NCBI GenBank assembly: GCA_934561055.1
Contig: CAKTFN010000001.1
Coordinates: 124,001-188,000 of the forward strand
Length of the DNA: 64,000 nucleotides
Reading direction: 5' to 3'
Source of the DNA: an uncultured Eubacteriales bacterium
GTDB lineage: Bacteria > Bacillota > Clostridia > Oscillospirales > Acutalibacteraceae
Shown here: one piece after another, positions 24,577 through 32,430 of the stretch
Layout: each line of letters opens with the position of its first letter
How positions within the stretch are numbered: the first letter of the stretch is position 1
Notes under the pieces: model-generated
Databases searched by the model: none
Told to the model about the DNA's origin: nothing
What the model saw: only the letters and a program-made list of their open reading frames with translations
Translations under genes and position numbers: made by a program

Positions 24577-25278
24577 ATGAGTTATTTAATTTATATTGCC
24601 GATGATGAAAAGAATATCAGAGATATTATTAAAAGTTTTCTTGAACAGGACGGATATGTTGTTTCTGCTTTTGAAAACGGGGATGACCTTCTGAAGGCAT
24701 ATTTTGAAACACCGTGCGATCTTGTTATTCTTGATATAATGATGCCCGGAACAGACGGTCTTACAATTTGCCGAATGCTCAGGGAAAAAACCGATGTTCC
24801 GATAATTATGCTCACTGCAAAAAATTCCGAGTACGATTACGTAAAAGGAATTACCCTTGGTAGCGACGATTATCTCACAAAGCCGTTTCGCCCGACAACG
24901 CTTTTAATGCGCGTTCATGCGCTTTTGAGAAGAATCGAAATGAGCAAAAAAGCAAGAAGCGACAACAATCAAGCCGACATTTCCGTTGGCAACCTTACGT
25001 TTTCACCGGATTCCAACGCAATATACTGCTCTTCAAAGCAAATCGAACTCACGCAGACGGAATTGAGAATGCTTTCCTATATGCTTCAAAATCCCGAAAA
25101 AGCTTACTCGCGCGAAGAGCTTCTTAAAAAAGTTTGGGGATACGAAAGCGAAGGGGAAACCCGGGTTACCGACGAAACGTTGCGAAGAATAAGACGGAAA
25201 CTTTCAATGGCCGGAAGCAACGTCAGCGTTCAAACGATTTGGGGCTACGGCTACCGTCTTCGTATTTCGGAGGATTAA
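24577..25278 (+). CDS. OmpR/PhoB-family response regulator
   Basis: The 233-residue protein has a receiver domain (DD at 9-10, phospho-acceptor D53 in VILDIMMPG, K near 102 in LTKPF) and a C-terminal winged-helix domain ending IWGYGYRL. It is the DNA-binding half of a two-component system with the kinase gene 2 bases downstream. GAAAGGA precedes the ATG. The next operon downstream encodes surface modification, a plausible but unproven target. The 220-base upstream gap shows no clear promoter. Confidence 0.93.
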   Translation: MSYLIYIADDEKNIRDIIKSFLEQDGYVVSAFENGDDLLKAYFETPCDLVILDIMMPGTDGLTICRMLREKTDVPIIMLTAKNSEYDYVKGITLGSDDYLTKPFRPTTLLMRVHALLRRIEMSKKARSDNNQADISVGNLTFSPDSNAIYCSSKQIELTQTELRMLSYMLQNPEKAYSREELLKKVWGYESEGETRVTDETLRRIRRKLSMAGSNVSVQTIWGYGYRLRISED

Positions 25279-25280
25279 CG

Positions 25281-26507
25281 ATGAAGCATATACGTCTTCA
25301 AATTCTAATTGTTATATGGATCGTCATTGCTCTGCTTTTCGGTTCGTTCGATTTGATTTTGCATATTTCTTTGCCTTTATATTTTGAAAAGCAGGCAACG
25401 GAAGCTCTCGAATATGAGGTTGAATACATCAAAGCCCTTAAAGACGCTTCGCCAGACGGTGAAGATATCGAATACGTCGGAACATATTTGAGCGGTGAAA
25501 TCAATTTCATCGTCCTTGACAATAATATGCCCACTGCCGACACGTCGAATATGTCAAGCTATAAAACGACCCAGAAAATCAGCGAAAAAGAAATTCTTGA
25601 TTACAACTCCAAAAACGAAATCGAACTGGAAAAATGCTACACCCGGAAAACCGGAAACGGATACTATATTTTTGTAAAATACGAAGATGTTTTTGAATTC
25701 TACAGTGAAAGCGTTCCGACAATTATGTATATTAACATAAAACCTCTTCTTCAATACACAAAAACAATAGATTTTCTGCTTGCAATCGCCCTGATTTGCG
25801 TAACAATCGTCATGAGCTTAATCGGTCTCAACCTCGGAAAGCGAATTGAAGAATCTCAGGAAGCTCAGCGAAGATTTTTTCAAAACTCTTCTCATGAGCT
25901 TAAGACACCGCTTATGGCAATTCAGGGATATGCAGAAGGAATTCAGACCGGAATCATTGACCCGGTTGAATCATCGTCGGTTATTCTTGAAGAAGGAGAC
26001 CGAATGTCGAAGCTGGTTGATGAAATTCTTTCAATTTCAAAAATTGACGCTCATAAGATTTCGCTCAACCTTTCCGTCACCGATATCCGTGAGATTCTTT
26101 ATGATTGTTTGCGTTTTGTTGACGGAATTCAAAAAGAAAAAGGGGTAAAAATCAGTATTGATTTTACGGACTCACCGATTTTTGTTAAGTGTGATGAAGA
26201 TCAGCTTGAAAGAGCCTTCATGAATGTTCTTGTCAATGCACTTCGTCATTGCAACGGAGAAATTTCCGTCTGTTGTTTTGCTTCCGGAAAACATTGTATC
26301 GTTAAAATCCACGATAACGGCGAAGGTCTTTCTCAGAAAGATATTCCGCATCTGTTTGACAGGTTTTACACCGGAAAGAACGGCAACACGGGAATCGGTC
26401 TTGCACTCACAGCCGAAATTTTGAAACTGCATAAAGGAAGTATATCGGCATATAACGATGAAAAAGGAGCAGTTTTTCAAATTAAACTTCCCGTTTCTCA
26501 AAAATGA
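25281..26507 (+). CDS. Membrane sensor histidine kinase
   Basis: About 408 residues from ATG 25281 (GGAGG 6 bases upstream); the longer frame overlaps the regulator and is rejected. There are two membrane helices (about 6-28 and 155-178) around a ~125-residue extracytoplasmic sensor. The HisKA box contains SSHELKTPLMAIQGYAEG, and the ATPase domain has an N box (NVLVNALRH), a G1 box (DNGEGL) and TGIGLAL. It autophosphorylates on His and passes the phosphate to the upstream regulator. The ligand is unknown. Confidence 0.93.
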   Translation: MKHIRLQILIVIWIVIALLFGSFDLILHISLPLYFEKQATEALEYEVEYIKALKDASPDGEDIEYVGTYLSGEINFIVLDNNMPTADTSNMSSYKTTQKISEKEILDYNSKNEIELEKCYTRKTGNGYYIFVKYEDVFEFYSESVPTIMYINIKPLLQYTKTIDFLLAIALICVTIVMSLIGLNLGKRIEESQEAQRRFFQNSSHELKTPLMAIQGYAEGIQTGIIDPVESSSVILEEGDRMSKLVDEILSISKIDAHKISLNLSVTDIREILYDCLRFVDGIQKEKGVKISIDFTDSPIFVKCDEDQLERAFMNVLVNALRHCNGEISVCCFASGKHCIVKIHDNGEGLSQKDIPHLFDRFYTGKNGNTGIGLALTAEILKLHKGSISAYNDEKGAVFQIKLPVSQK

Positions 26508-26626
26508 GGTTGTTTCATTCTTTTGTTTCGGTTTTGTTACAAAGTTAATACATATTCGTAAGAAATTCTTTCATTCTTTTTGATATAATACTTTTTAAGT
26601 TAACTGAATTCATAAAGGAGAATTCC

Positions 26627-28147
26627 ATGAATTGCAACATTTTGAATTATCTTCAAAAGTCAGCCGAGCTTTTCCCCGGAAAAGTTGCGGTTCTTGATGA
26701 ACGTAAGAATATTTCATATTCAGAACTTTTGAATATTTCATCACGCATAGGTACGGCAATATATAAAAAAGTCGGTTCAAAAAAACCTGTCGGCATTTAT
26801 ATCGAAAAATCCGCCGATGCGGTCAGTGCAATGCTTGGCATCTGTTCGGCCGGTTGTTGCTATACCTCTTTTAGCACCGAACTTCCAAAAGAAAGACTTG
26901 AAAGAATGGCTGAAGTTCTTAATCCTGCTTTGTTTGTTACAAGCAAAGAGCTCATGGATGAAGCAATCGAAATTTTCGGAAACGAAAATGTTTATTCTTT
27001 TGAGGATCTTTGCGAAGTTGAAAGCGACTGCATACTTCTCGAAAAAATTCAAAAATCAATGATTGATACAGATCCACTTTATATCAATTTTACTTCGGGT
27101 TCAACCGGAACACCGAAAGGAATTGTTGTTTCTCACAGAAGTGTAATCGATTTTATTGATTGCTTCTGTGAAACGTTCGGGTTCTGTTCGGATGATATTT
27201 TTGCGAATCAGGCGCCGTTTGATTTTGATGTTTCGGTGAAGGATATTTATTCCGCATTAAAATGCGGTGCAACTCTCGCTGTTGTTCCGAGAAGACTCTT
27301 TTCCGCACCGGTTGAACTTATTGATTTTCTCTGTGAAAAAAAAGTCACCGTAATGGTTTGGGCTGTTTCGGCTCTTTGTCTTCTCAGCACTTTTCATGCG
27401 CTTGATTACCGAACGCCGGAAACGGTCAAAAAAATTCTTTTCAGCGGAGAAGTTATGCCGTTGAAAGCTCTTAAGAATTTTCGCTCGCACCTGCCTGAAG
27501 CGATGTATGTCAATCTTTACGGACCGACTGAAATTACATGCAACTGCACATATCATATTCTTGAAAGTGACAGAGATTATTCCGACGGTATTCCGATCGG
27601 AAAACCGTTTTTGAATGAAGACGTTTTTCTTCTTGACAATGACGACAAGTTGATTACGGATTGCAACATTCCCGGTGAAATTTGTGTTCGAGGTTCCGCT
27701 CTTGCACTCGGATATTATTCATGCGATGAACAAAACAGTAAACACTTTGTTCAAAATCCGCTCAACCCGTATTATCCGGAAAAGATTTACAAAACCGGTG
27801 ACCTTGGAAAATTCAATGAGAGGAACGATCTTTTCTTTTGCGGCAGAAAAGACTTTCAGATTAAATATATGGGTCATAGAATTGAGCTTGAAGAAATCGA
27901 GCGTGCCATGGGTGCAATTGAAGGTGTTGAGCGTTGCTGCTGCATTTTTGATGAAAAAAAGTCTCGACTTAAAGGATATTACATCGGCTCAATTGAAAAA
28001 GATGAGCTTCACCTTGAAATGAAAGGAAAGCTCCCTGCGTTCATGATTCCGGGAATTATCAGAAAGGTTGATGAAATGCCGTTGACCAAAAACGGAAAAA
28101 TCGACAGAAAGAAACTTGAAGAAAGCGCAGGTATGAAAAAGAATTGA
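26627..28147 (+). CDS. DltA-like amino-acid adenylation enzyme
   Basis: A 506-residue stand-alone ANL-family adenylation domain. Core motifs: TSGSTGTPKG (156-165), D201 in FDFDVSV (position that binds the substrate amino group in DltA and NRPS domains), YGPTE (298-302), KTGDLG (389-394) and the catalytic lysine motif LTKNGKIDRK near 487-496. It should activate an amino acid with ATP and load it on the carrier protein encoded two genes on. DltA itself loads D-alanine, but the substrate here is not established. It is first of five tightly spaced genes, with AAAGGAGAA before the ATG. Confidence 0.82.
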   Translation: MNCNILNYLQKSAELFPGKVAVLDERKNISYSELLNISSRIGTAIYKKVGSKKPVGIYIEKSADAVSAMLGICSAGCCYTSFSTELPKERLERMAEVLNPALFVTSKELMDEAIEIFGNENVYSFEDLCEVESDCILLEKIQKSMIDTDPLYINFTSGSTGTPKGIVVSHRSVIDFIDCFCETFGFCSDDIFANQAPFDFDVSVKDIYSALKCGATLAVVPRRLFSAPVELIDFLCEKKVTVMVWAVSALCLLSTFHALDYRTPETVKKILFSGEVMPLKALKNFRSHLPEAMYVNLYGPTEITCNCTYHILESDRDYSDGIPIGKPFLNEDVFLLDNDDKLITDCNIPGEICVRGSALALGYYSCDEQNSKHFVQNPLNPYYPEKIYKTGDLGKFNERNDLFFCGRKDFQIKYMGHRIELEEIERAMGAIEGVERCCCIFDEKKSRLKGYYIGSIEKDELHLEMKGKLPAFMIPGIIRKVDEMPLTKNGKIDRKKLEESAGMKKN

Positions 28148-29319
28148 AAAACGAAATAATAAATAATAACTGTGCATATTATGTCTTTGACTCGGATGTT
28201 CTTCTTGAACGTGTAAAATATTTGAAAAAAAGTCTTCCCAAAAACGTCAGTCTTTGCTATGCCGTTAAAGCGAACACATTCATTATTAAAGAGCTTATCG
28301 GCTGCGTTGAACGTTTTGAAGTCTGTTCACCGGGTGAAGCCGAAATTTGCACGGAGCTCGGAGTGCCGGACGGAGATACCGTAATTTCCGGAGTTTATAA
28401 AACGCCGTGCGTCATTGAAAAGATGGTTGCAGAACATTCGGAAAGAATTTTCACGGTCGAATCGCTCGTCCAGTTTGATTTGCTTAACAGTCTTGCAAAT
28501 AAGTATCAAACAACATTGAAAGTACTTTTGAGACTTACCAATGACAGCCAATTCGGAATGAATTCGGAAGACATTGAGCGTATTATTGCGAAGCGTGAAA
28601 GCTTTATGAATCTTGATATTCACGGAATTCAGTATTTTTCAGGCACTCAAAAAACTTCAATCAAAAGATTCAGACGTGAAATTGAAAAGCTCGACTCTTT
28701 TCTTTCAAAGCTTCGTGAAGAATACGGTTTTGAATCGAAAGAACTTGAGTATGGATCCGGTTTCCCGGTTGCATATTTTGAAGATGAAGACGTGAACGAG
28801 GAAGAACTTTTTAAAGGCTTTTCCGAGTTGATTGAAAACATGGAAAATAAAGTTCCCGTAATTCTTGAACTGGGAAGGAGCATTTCTGCTTCATGCGGTT
28901 CATATTTCACTCATATTGTTGACATCAAGCGCAACAAAGGACAGAATTATGTGCTGATTGACGGCGGAATGCATCATCTTGTTTATTTCGGTCAGCACAT
29001 GGCAATGAAACACCCTCATTTTTCGGTTGTCGGAAAAGAAAATGAGCCGATTAAGGACGAATGGAATATCTGCGGTTCTCTCTGCTCAATGAACGATATT
29101 GTTGTCAAACTTGCGCCTCTTCCGGAAATCAAACTCGGTGACATTCTTTGCTTTAAAAACACCGGAGCATACTGTATGACCGAAGGAATTTCACTTTTTC
29201 TCAGTCGTGAGATACCTTCTGTGTATATTAAAAAAGGTGACGAATATATACTCGTCAGAGAGAGTTTTGAAACCTCAAGACTCAACAAACCCAATTATCA
29301 ATTAATCGAAAGGAAGTAA
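28144..29319 (+). CDS. Fold-III PLP-dependent decarboxylase (Orn/DAP/Arg family)
   Basis: The 391-residue protein has the alanine-racemase-like barrel and C-terminal beta domain of group IV decarboxylases. PLP lysine K42 lies in CYAVKAN, with IHGIQYFSGTQ near 159-169, EYGSGFPVAYF near 202-212 and ELGRS near 242-246. The active-site Cys C314 lies in CGSLCSMND, and GAYCMTEG lies near 341-348. It starts with TTG overlapping the stop of the adenylation gene. It may make an amine or a non-standard amino acid for the pathway, or decarboxylate a carrier-bound amino acid. Comparable ligase/decarboxylase/carrier trios occur in exosortase-A clusters. Confidence 0.82.
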   Translation: MKNEIINNNCAYYVFDSDVLLERVKYLKKSLPKNVSLCYAVKANTFIIKELIGCVERFEVCSPGEAEICTELGVPDGDTVISGVYKTPCVIEKMVAEHSERIFTVESLVQFDLLNSLANKYQTTLKVLLRLTNDSQFGMNSEDIERIIAKRESFMNLDIHGIQYFSGTQKTSIKRFRREIEKLDSFLSKLREEYGFESKELEYGSGFPVAYFEDEDVNEEELFKGFSELIENMENKVPVILELGRSISASCGSYFTHIVDIKRNKGQNYVLIDGGMHHLVYFGQHMAMKHPHFSVVGKENEPIKDEWNICGSLCSMNDIVVKLAPLPEIKLGDILCFKNTGAYCMTEGISLFLSREIPSVYIKKGDEYILVRESFETSRLNKPNYQLIERK

Positions 29320-29324
29320 TAAAC

Positions 29325-29555
29325 ATGGAAAAACTTATCGAAATTTTGGAAGACATTCAGCCTGACGTTGATTATGAAACAACAGAGAACCTTATCGACG
29401 GTCATATTCTCAGTTCGCTTTCAATAATCTCTCTTGTTGCTGAAATCGAAGACGAATTCGACATTACCGTTCCCGCGGTTGACATCATCCCGGCCAATTT
29501 CAACTCGGCAAAAGCAATGATGAAAATGATCGAACGCCTTCAGGACGAAGACTGA
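29325..29555 (+). CDS. Acyl/peptidyl carrier protein (DltC-like)
   Basis: A 76-residue acidic four-helix carrier. The phosphopantetheine site would be S31 in HILSSLSIIS; the usual D before the Ser (DSL motif) is S30 here. Length and charge match DltC and ACPs. It lies 5 bases after the decarboxylase (GGAAG site) and is the natural partner of the adenylation enzyme and the MBOAT protein. Confidence 0.8.
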   Translation: MEKLIEILEDIQPDVDYETTENLIDGHILSSLSIISLVAEIEDEFDITVPAVDIIPANFNSAKAMMKMIERLQDED

Positions 29556-29574
29556 TAAATCAAAAAGAAGGGAT

Positions 29575-29605
29575 GCGGCGTTCAAGTTTTTCGATTGTTC
29601 GCCGC
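29575..29605 (+). other. Intercistronic hairpin before the MBOAT gene
   Basis: GCGGCG and CGCCGC pair around a 19-base loop between the carrier and MBOAT genes. There is no T run, so it is more likely an mRNA stability or translation element than a terminator. Confidence 0.4.
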
Positions 29606-29658
29606 ACTGTTAATGTATGACTGTTTCTAATTTTTTGCTTGCGGGCAGCTTGAGTGAG

Positions 29659-31251
29659 ATGACATCATTTTCCGCAGCGGCTTATTTTGTGATTTTTCTT
29701 CCTGTGACGCTCATTCTTTACAGCGTATTTCCGAAAAGTGCAAAAAAATACTTTCTTCTTGCCGCGAGCATAATTTTTTATTGGCTCATAAGCGGCAGCC
29801 TTGTAATCTATCTTTTTCTTTCGATTCTTTCGGTTCATTATTTTGGTTTGTGGCTGGACAGAATCAACGTTCAGAAAACCGATGCTGTGAAATCGGCTGA
29901 AAAATCGGAACGAAAGGAATTAAAAAAGAAGTATACCGCAAAAAGCAGGATGGTGCTTCTTCTTGCCGCAGTGCTTCACATCGGAGTACTTCTTGTTCTC
30001 AAGTATTCACCGTTTTTCACCGAAAATATTAACGCAATTATCAGCCTTTTCAAAACGTTATTCAGATTTGAAATTCCGTCATTCTTACAGCCGCTCGGCA
30101 TTTCATTCTTTTCGTTGCAGGCTGTTTCGTATCTTTTTGACGTTTACAGAGGAACGATCAAAGCCGATGAGAACATCTTTAGGCTCGGTCTTTTTATGTC
30201 GTTCTTTCCGCAAATTGTCGAAGGACCGATTTGTCGTTACAGTCAAACAGCAAATCAGCTCTGGAACGTTGAGAAAATCAAGTATGAAAACCTTGTTCTC
30301 GGACTTGAACGTTTCATATACGGACTTTTCAAAAAGATTGTTATTGCCGACAGACTTAATGCACCGGTAAAGGAATTGTTCAAACATTATGACGAATATC
30401 CCGGCGGTCTTGTTCTTGTTGCGGCGGTTTTCTATACTATACAGCTTTACTGCGATTTTTCCGGCGCAATGGATGCTGTTATGGGTGTAGCACAAATTTT
30501 CGGTATTGAAATGCCTGAAAATTTCAAGCGACCTTTCTTTTCAAAAACGATTTCAGAATTTTGGCAGAGATGGCATATCACACTCGGCGCCTGGTTCAAA
30601 GATTACATATTTTATCCCGTTACCATGTCAAAACCGATGAAAAAACTGACTTCGTCGGCAAGAAAGAAACTCGGAAATCACTTCGGGCCGCTCCTTGCGG
30701 GAAGCGTTGCACTTTTCTGCGTCTGGTTCTGCAACGGACTTTGGCACGGAGCAGGGTGGCACTATATCTTTTTTGGGATGTATCACTTCGTTTTGATTCT
30801 TCTCGGCAATATGATTGCTCCGCTCGTTTCGACTGTAAATAAAAAGTTGCATATAAACCCGGAATCATTTTTGTATCGTTTGATACAAATTATCCGCACA
30901 TCGGCTCTTGTTGTTATCGGAGAAATGTTTTTCCGTGCCGATTCGCTGAAAGACGGTTTTGCAATGGTTAAAAAGGCTGTTTGCGATTTTTCGTTCCTTC
31001 CGTTATCAGAGTTCTTGAGCGGAACATTCAAAATCAGCTACGGCGGAATATTCGCTCTTTCAATTTCTCTTGTGATTCTTTTCACAGTCAGTGTTATTAA
31101 TGAAAAGGGAATAAACATCAGGGAAAGATTAAAAAGCAAAAATATTCTTCTTCGCTGGCTTATTCTCTATGCTTTCATTATGTTTATCTTTATGTTTGGC
31201 GCATACGGACCGGACTATGTTCCCGTTGATCCGATTTACGCAGGATTTTAA
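29659..31251 (+). CDS. MBOAT-family O-acyltransferase (DltB/AlgI-like)
   Basis: About 530 residues with 10-12 membrane helices. The conserved MBOAT elements are GISFFSLQAVSYLFDVYRG near 150-170, EGPICRY, and the catalytic histidine in CNGLWHGAGWHY. DltB/AlgI proteins carry an acyl group from a carrier across the membrane to an extracellular polymer. I prefer the ATG at 29659 because MTSFSAAAYF..FLP matches the usual MBOAT start; an in-frame ATG at 29617 is possible and neither has a strong ribosome site. Confidence 0.85.
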   Translation: MTSFSAAAYFVIFLPVTLILYSVFPKSAKKYFLLAASIIFYWLISGSLVIYLFLSILSVHYFGLWLDRINVQKTDAVKSAEKSERKELKKKYTAKSRMVLLLAAVLHIGVLLVLKYSPFFTENINAIISLFKTLFRFEIPSFLQPLGISFFSLQAVSYLFDVYRGTIKADENIFRLGLFMSFFPQIVEGPICRYSQTANQLWNVEKIKYENLVLGLERFIYGLFKKIVIADRLNAPVKELFKHYDEYPGGLVLVAAVFYTIQLYCDFSGAMDAVMGVAQIFGIEMPENFKRPFFSKTISEFWQRWHITLGAWFKDYIFYPVTMSKPMKKLTSSARKKLGNHFGPLLAGSVALFCVWFCNGLWHGAGWHYIFFGMYHFVLILLGNMIAPLVSTVNKKLHINPESFLYRLIQIIRTSALVVIGEMFFRADSLKDGFAMVKKAVCDFSFLPLSEFLSGTFKISYGGIFALSISLVILFTVSVINEKGINIRERLKSKNILLRWLILYAFIMFIFMFGAYGPDYVPVDPIYAGF

Positions 31252-31266
31252 AAGGAGGCTGCTTAC

Positions 31267-32334
31267 ATGAAAAAAACGATTTTTAAAAATATTGTTTGCA
31301 GTGTTCTTTTTGTTGCCCTTATAATCGGTTCGCTTTCGGTTGCTTCTTTTGTTGCCGTTCCGAAAAGCAATTCAAAGGAAGCCGGCATGAAGGATGCAAC
31401 CGCACGCGGAATTATCAGTGAACCCCAAAATACAATTGATGCCGTCTTTGTCGGCGACAGCGAAGTTTACCGTTCGATAATGCCGCTGAAAATTTTTGAA
31501 GATTACGGAATCACGAGCTACGTTTGTTCAACTCCGGCTCAAAAGCTGTTTTATTCGCAGGAACTTCTTGAAAAGACCTTTGAAAAGCAAAACCCAAAGT
31601 ATATTTTCATTGAAACAAACTGCTTTTTCAGAGATTTTACGGTTTCGCAGTTAATTGAAAACTACGCCGAAAATGTTTTTCCGATTTTGAGATATCACAC
31701 TAATATTAAAATCGTTCTGAAAAACATTTTGAAAAACGGCTTCAATATTGATCAAATTTTTGCTCAGACCGATTATTCTTCGGAAATCAACGACAAGGGT
31801 TACAGACTCAGTCTTAAAGTTCGGGGAAGAAAGTCCAAAAGAGATCATATGGTCTTTTCAAAAAACCGTGAACCGATTCCGGACAGCAATATTAAGTATA
31901 TCAAGAAAATTAATGAATACTGCAAAAGCAACGGTGCCGAACTTATATTTTTAAGTATCCCAAGCACACAGAATTATAATTATAATAAGCATAACAGCAT
32001 TGCAGACCTTGCCGAACAACTGGGCGTCAAGTATGTTGACATGAATCTTGCTCAAAAAGAAGTCAAGGTTGATTGGAAAAAAGATACTTACGACAAAGGC
32101 GATCATATGAATTATTACGGTGCACAAAAAGTTTCCGCATACCTCGGAAAGTATCTTTTTGAAACCGATTCATTTCAGGACAAACGCAATGATCCCGCTT
32201 TTAGCAGTTGGAATAATGCAGTAAAAAAATTTTATGTCGAGCTTGAAGAAGCAAAGCAAAGACGTAAAGAAATTCGTGAGAATAAAAGACTCCAAAAACT
32301 TCAACAGCTTCTTGAGGCAGAAGATGCCGATTAA
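31267..32334 (+). CDS. DltD-like SGNH-family surface acylation protein
   Basis: The 355-residue protein has one N-terminal membrane anchor (about 8-30) followed by an SGNH hydrolase-like fold outside the cell. The nucleophile block is VGDSEVYRS (S65) and the late D/H block is DKGDHMNYYGA (D276, H280). The end is highly charged. In Dlt systems this protein completes acyl transfer on the outer face. It follows the MBOAT gene by 15 bases with an AAAGGAGG site and closes the operon. Confidence 0.8.
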   Translation: MKKTIFKNIVCSVLFVALIIGSLSVASFVAVPKSNSKEAGMKDATARGIISEPQNTIDAVFVGDSEVYRSIMPLKIFEDYGITSYVCSTPAQKLFYSQELLEKTFEKQNPKYIFIETNCFFRDFTVSQLIENYAENVFPILRYHTNIKIVLKNILKNGFNIDQIFAQTDYSSEINDKGYRLSLKVRGRKSKRDHMVFSKNREPIPDSNIKYIKKINEYCKSNGAELIFLSIPSTQNYNYNKHNSIADLAEQLGVKYVDMNLAQKEVKVDWKKDTYDKGDHMNYYGAQKVSAYLGKYLFETDSFQDKRNDPAFSSWNNAVKKFYVELEEAKQRRKEIRENKRLQKLQQLLEAEDAD

Positions 32335-32347
32335 GCAATAAAATGAA

Positions 32348-32380
32348 TTACCCGTCGACAGAACTAACGTCGACGGGTAA
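32348..32380. terminator. Hairpin 1 between dlt-like operon and thrS
   Basis: A perfect 12-bp stem (TTACCCGTCGAC with GTCGACGGGTAA) around a 9-base loop. It is the first of two back-to-back hairpins between convergent genes. Confidence 0.75.
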
Positions 32381-32418
32381 AATTTCCCACCCGAATGTTT
32401 TAACGGGTGGGAAATTTT
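32379..32418. terminator. Hairpin 2, bidirectional terminator after thrS
   Basis: A perfect 15-bp stem (32379-32393 with 32404-32418) whose A/T-rich base gives a T tract on either strand. It can end both the dlt-like mRNA and the thrS mRNA. Confidence 0.85.
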
Positions 32419-32430
32419 AATTGCATTAAA

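Noticed and set aside
26627..28147. Nonribosomal peptide synthetase module
   Set aside because: The adenylation domain stands alone without condensation or thioesterase domains and is followed by MBOAT and SGNH genes, so a Dlt-like role fits better.
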